8,067 bases of DNA, from the NCBI GenBank assembly GCA_021785315.1, contig JAJYFX010000063.1, positions 1-8,067 of the forward strand, given 5' to 3'. This DNA is from Actinomycetes bacterium. GTDB lineage: Bacteria > Actinomycetota > Acidimicrobiia > Acidimicrobiales > Acidimicrobiaceae. Every line of letters starts with the position of its first letter. Position 1 is the first letter of the stretch. The notes under the pieces are model-generated. The model did no database searches. It had not been told where the DNA came from and saw only the letters and a program-made list of their open reading frames with translations. The translations under genes and the position numbers were made by a program. This document shows, one piece after another, positions 5,716-8,067 of the stretch.

Positions 5716-6400
5716 ATATGAGGTTGTTGGTCCCATGAGGGCCGATATTTATGAACAGTTGGCTCGGATTGGGAAGATCGTCGGTCATCCAAAAAGAATC
5801 GAGCTTCTGGAAATCCTTTGTCAGAGTGAGCGGCCAGTCGATTCTTTAGCTGCGGCTACAGGCCTGAACCTGACCACGGTATCGGCTCACCTTCAAGTTA
5901 TGCGCCAGGCGCGCTTAGTTGAGACAAGGAAAGCGGGGACCCGTATTTATTATCGGGCAGCCGGAGCAGAGGTATGCCAATTCGTAAAGGCGCTTAGCGA
6001 TCTGGCCCTAGCCCGTTTGGCGGAAGTGGAACAGATTCTGCGGGAAATTGAGGCAGGCGGCCATAGTGCCGAGCAGGTATCGCGAGAAGAGCTAATCGCA
6101 CGCGTGCGGAGGGGGGATGCTGTCGTGATCGATGTACGGCCTAGTGAGGAATACCAGGCCGGACATATTCCCGGAGCCTTCTCTGTTCCGCTGGAGCACC
6201 TTGAGGCAAAGTTGGATGAAATAGAACCGGATGTGGAAGTGGTGGCGTACTGTCGCGGGCCATTATGTCTTTTGGCACCGCAGGCAGTTGCCATAATGCG
6301 CAGGCGGGGGATGAATGCCAAGCGTCTTGAAGAAGGGATGCCGGAATGGCGCCAGGCAGGCTTGCCAGTGGCTGTGGGAACTGAACCCGGAGTAATTTAA
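5711..6400 (+). CDS. ArsR-type transcriptional regulator fused to a C-terminal rhodanese domain
   Basis: With the ATG at 5711 the protein has 229 residues. An ATG at 5735 (221 residues) is an alternative, with a weak GAGG at 5720-5723; a TTG at 5654 would run through the operator and is unlikely. Residues 9-95 form the winged helix: YEQLARIGKIVGHPKRIELL, then LAAATGLNLTTVSAHLQVMR as recognition region, then the wing RKAGTRIYYR. A helical link leads to the rhodanese domain (about 122-222) with VVIDVRPSEEYQAGHIPGA, the active-site loop CRGPLC (C181, C186) and the closing RLEEGMPEWRQAGLPV. Fusions of this layout are a known bacterial family. Two further cysteines lie in the DNA-binding half: C37 (EILCQSERPV) and C89 (EVCQF). 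The probable role is a repressor that senses sulfide-derived persulfide and controls the cassette behind it. Signal and target are inferred from domains and neighbours. Confidence 0.9.
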   Translation: MEYEVVGPMRADIYEQLARIGKIVGHPKRIELLEILCQSERPVDSLAAATGLNLTTVSAHLQVMRQARLVETRKAGTRIYYRAAGAEVCQFVKALSDLALARLAEVEQILREIEAGGHSAEQVSREELIARVRRGDAVVIDVRPSEEYQAGHIPGAFSVPLEHLEAKLDEIEPDVEVVAYCRGPLCLLAPQAVAIMRRRGMNAKRLEEGMPEWRQAGLPVAVGTEPGVI

Positions 6401-6403
6401 GCG

Positions 6404-6426
6404 CATTTCGGCAGTTGGCTGAAATG
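6404..6426 (+). other. Intergenic hairpin between regulator and DsrE genes
   Basis: CATTTCGGC (6404-6412) pairs with GCTGAAATG (6418-6426) around AGTTG, a 9-bp stem with one G-U pair, starting 3 nt after the regulator stop. The following bases are GTGTGAC, so it is not a standard terminator. It may mark an mRNA processing or stability point that sets regulator and enzyme levels apart. Confidence 0.4.
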
Positions 6427-6457
6427 GTGTGACAAAAAGAAAGAGGATGACAGCGCT

Positions 6458-6808
6458 GTGAAGATACTTGTAATTTTAAATGATCCGCCATATGGCACTG
6501 AACGGTCTTACAACGGCTTACGCCTAGCAGGTGCATTGGCGCGGCGTGACGGCGTGGAGGTCCGGATGTTTCTCTTCGGCGATTCCGTGGGCTGCGCTGT
6601 TGCGAATCAAAAAGTTCCAGACGGCTACTACCACCTCGATCGCATGACCACATCGGTTATTCGACATGGCGGCATGATTGGCCTTTGCGGAACTTGCATG
6701 GACGCAAGGGCGATCAACGAAGAGGCGTTAGTTGAGGGGGCACGGAGGTCAACTCTGGAAGAGTCGGCCGACTGGACTTTGTGGGCTGACAAGGTAGTGA
6801 GCTTCTAA
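6458..6808 (+). CDS. DsrE-family sulfurtransferase-like protein
   Basis: The protein has 116 residues from a GTG at 6458, with AGAGGA (6442-6447) 10 nt upstream; the MKILVILNDPPYG beginning is typical of the family and supports this start. A Rossmann-like DsrE/YchN fold is indicated by the order: first strand ILVILNDPP, the helix with YNGLRLAGALARR, second strand VEVRMFLFGDSVGCAVANQ, the GYYHLDRM segment, the cysteine motif GLCGTCMDAR (C77, C80) and the end STLEESADWTLWADKVVSF. DsrE-type proteins carry sulfane sulfur on a conserved cysteine in this loop and hand it to partners; C46 is a third cysteine. The gene sits 57 bp after the ArsR-rhodanese gene and 74 bp before the SQR-like gene, all in one direction. 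A cytoplasmic persulfide carrier in sulfide oxidation is the best reading; the partners are inferred. Confidence 0.88.
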   Translation: MKILVILNDPPYGTERSYNGLRLAGALARRDGVEVRMFLFGDSVGCAVANQKVPDGYYHLDRMTTSVIRHGGMIGLCGTCMDARAINEEALVEGARRSTLEESADWTLWADKVVSF

Positions 6809-6827
6809 GAGTTATTTCAAGACTCTT
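6807..6827 (+). other. Short hairpin between DsrE and SQR-like genes
   Basis: AAGAGT (6807-6812) and ACTCTT (6822-6827) pair exactly around a 9-nt loop, overlapping the DsrE stop codon (6806-6808). No T-tract follows. A weak structure, noted because the preceding gene gap also opens with a hairpin. Confidence 0.25.
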
Positions 6828-6871
6828 GCCGCGAGTTGTTTAGGCAGAACCGAGAAGAGAAGGCAAGGACA

Positions 6872-6877
6872 GAGGGA
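6872..6877 (+). promoter_or_regulatory. Ribosome binding site of the SQR-like gene
   Basis: GAGGGA ends 5 nt before the ATG at 6883, within a purine-rich stretch. It fixes the start, and the following residues VVILGGSFGGL are the expected N-terminal FAD-binding strand and turn. Confidence 0.7.
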
Positions 6878-6882
6878 AGTCT

Positions 6883-8067
6883 ATGGCAGTTAGAGTCGTT
6901 ATTCTAGGCGGTTCGTTTGGCGGACTTGCCAGCGCGTACGAGCTGCGCAGGCATCTTCGGCCAGGCGAATGCGAAATCACGCTGATTTCGAAGGATCAGC
7001 GCTTCACCTTTATACCTTCTCTGCCTTGGCTGGCTTTAGGGTCTAGGACACTCGAACAGATATCGTTTGACCTTGGTCCGGCTTTAGCTAGCCGGGAAAT
7101 ATCCTTTGCTCACGAGACCGCCATCGCAATCGATGCGGAACGCCAGATCGTTGCAACGGAGCACAGAGAGCATGCCTATGACTATCTTGTAATAGCTACT
7201 GGTCACCGAAGCGCAAATGAGGCTGTTCCAGGTCTTGGGCCGGTCAGTGGACCTGGTCACTCGCTTATGTCACCATCAGAGGCATTGGAGCTACGCGGAG
7301 CATTGGCACGATTTCTTGATTCTCCTGGGCCCGTGGTGATTGGTGCCGCGCCAGGGGCCAGCTGTATCGGTCCCAGCTATGAGTTCGTTTTCGAACTTGA
7401 TCATTTGCTTAGAAAACGTCGCCTTCGCCACCAGGTGCCAATGACTTTTGTTACTCCGGAGCCAGTTCTTGGCCACATGGGAATGGGGGGAGTGGGAAAA
7501 CTGAGGCAGTTTCTTGAAGGGGAATTCGAAGAACGCGACATAGGTTACCGAACTTCTGTAGCCATCAGCAAGATCACGGAAGAGGGGGTAGAGATCGACG
7601 GTTCAAAGGCGATTCCATCAGCGCTTTCTATGGTCATCCCACCCCTTGCCGGTGTAGCAGCGGTGGCGGGTAGTCCTGGGCTTTCTAATCCAAAAGGTTT
7701 CATTCCGGTTGATTCCAGCTACCGGCACCCAACCTATGAGAACATCTATGCTGTTGGGGTGGCTGTTGCCATGCCACCTGCGGATGAGACGGCCGTACCG
7801 GTCAATTTTCCCAAGACTGGCCACATGACCGAGCAAATGGCGTCGATGGCTGCACTCGCTATCGTTTCCAGGGTAAATGGCGTGAAATCTAAGACGCATG
7901 AACTCGCAGCTCGATGCGTATTAGACATTGGCAGGCGGGGAGTTTACATGAATGTCGATCCGGTGCGGCCACCTCGCAACAAGGTGCCTGTCGTTTCACA
8001 GGGATATGGATGGCTATTGACCAAGCACGCCTTTGAACGCACCTACCTGTGGAACGCCAAGCGCGGG
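6883..8067 (+). CDS. Sulfide:quinone oxidoreductase-like FAD flavoprotein, 3' end outside window
   Basis: The frame is open from the ATG at 6883 to the window end, 395 residues without a stop; from my recollection that relatives have about 430, a few tens are missing. Residues 4-15 (RVVILGGSFGGL) form the dinucleotide-binding motif for FAD; DYLVIATG (about 104-111) is the next conserved strand; IYAVGVAVAMPP and FPKTGHMTEQM (about 288-316) match the second FAD and quinone-side region. GAAPGASCIGPSYEFVFELD carries C161, matching the active-site Cys160 of the Acidithiobacillus ferrooxidans enzyme, and ARCVLDIGRRG carries C345, matching its Cys356. The third cysteine of that enzyme (Cys128) aligns with Met129 (HSLMSPSEAL). 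SQR oxidises sulfide at the membrane, builds persulfide or polysulfide on the cysteines and reduces quinone. As last visible gene of the cassette it explains the DsrE carrier and the rhodanese regulator. A related flavoprotein with another sulfur substrate remains possible. Confidence 0.85.
   Translation, partial: MAVRVVILGGSFGGLASAYELRRHLRPGECEITLISKDQRFTFIPSLPWLALGSRTLEQISFDLGPALASREISFAHETAIAIDAERQIVATEHREHAYDYLVIATGHRSANEAVPGLGPVSGPGHSLMSPSEALELRGALARFLDSPGPVVIGAAPGASCIGPSYEFVFELDHLLRKRRLRHQVPMTFVTPEPVLGHMGMGGVGKLRQFLEGEFEERDIGYRTSVAISKITEEGVEIDGSKAIPSALSMVIPPLAGVAAVAGSPGLSNPKGFIPVDSSYRHPTYENIYAVGVAVAMPPADETAVPVNFPKTGHMTEQMASMAALAIVSRVNGVKSKTHELAARCVLDIGRRGVYMNVDPVRPPRNKVPVVSQGYGWLLTKHAFERTYLWNAKRG

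Noticed and set aside
5420..5736. Overlapping minus-strand frames between the propeller gene and the regulator
   Set aside because: No recognisable domain; they run through the promoter and operator of the regulator.
6141..6653. Long open frame on the minus strand (170 codons)
   Set aside because: It lies antisense across the well-supported ArsR-rhodanese and DsrE genes and its product resembles no protein family.

Overview
The window looks like bacterial chromosome of roughly balanced base composition (judged by eye, not computed). GTG and TTG starts, Ser/Thr-rich membrane-anchored secreted proteins, a likely leaderless gene and a flavoprotein resembling the sulfide:quinone oxidoreductase (SQR) of acidophiles would fit an actinobacterium, possibly an acidophilic Acidimicrobiia-type organism. 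This placement is an inference of low confidence. No rRNA, tRNA, CRISPR array or complete mobile element was seen.

Left part (1-2424): the 3' part of an NCS2-type nucleobase permease, an intergenic gap, then a lone hotdog-fold acyl-CoA thioesterase-like gene. About 700 bp without an intact gene follow. They hold a structured inverted repeat and a decayed fragment of an IS256 (mutator) family transposase with two in-frame TGA codons and a frameshift, which I assembled from two reading frames.

Middle part (2425-5239): two minus-strand genes, a DoxX-like four-helix membrane protein and, upstream of it, a short membrane-anchored Ser/Thr-rich secreted protein of unknown function. Across a 375-bp intergenic region lies a divergent plus-strand gene for a membrane-anchored extracytoplasmic beta-propeller. 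Both anchored proteins share the plan: one N-terminal membrane segment, a low-complexity linker, an outside domain.

Right part (5240-8067): a mostly non-coding stretch with one small candidate gene behind a strong Shine-Dalgarno site, then a sulfur cassette transcribed rightward. The cassette is an ArsR winged-helix/rhodanese fusion regulator, a DsrE-family small sulfurtransferase with a CGTC motif, and an SQR-like flavoprotein cut by the window end. A perfect 16-bp palindrome covers the first ATG of the regulator and is a good operator candidate. The inferred logic: sulfide or persulfide is sensed by the ArsR-rhodanese protein, which then releases the operon; SQR oxidises sulfide to bound persulfide or polysulfide and passes electrons to quinone; DsrE and the rhodanese domain carry the sulfane sulfur. 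Short hairpins sit just after both stop codons inside the cassette and may tune mRNA processing.
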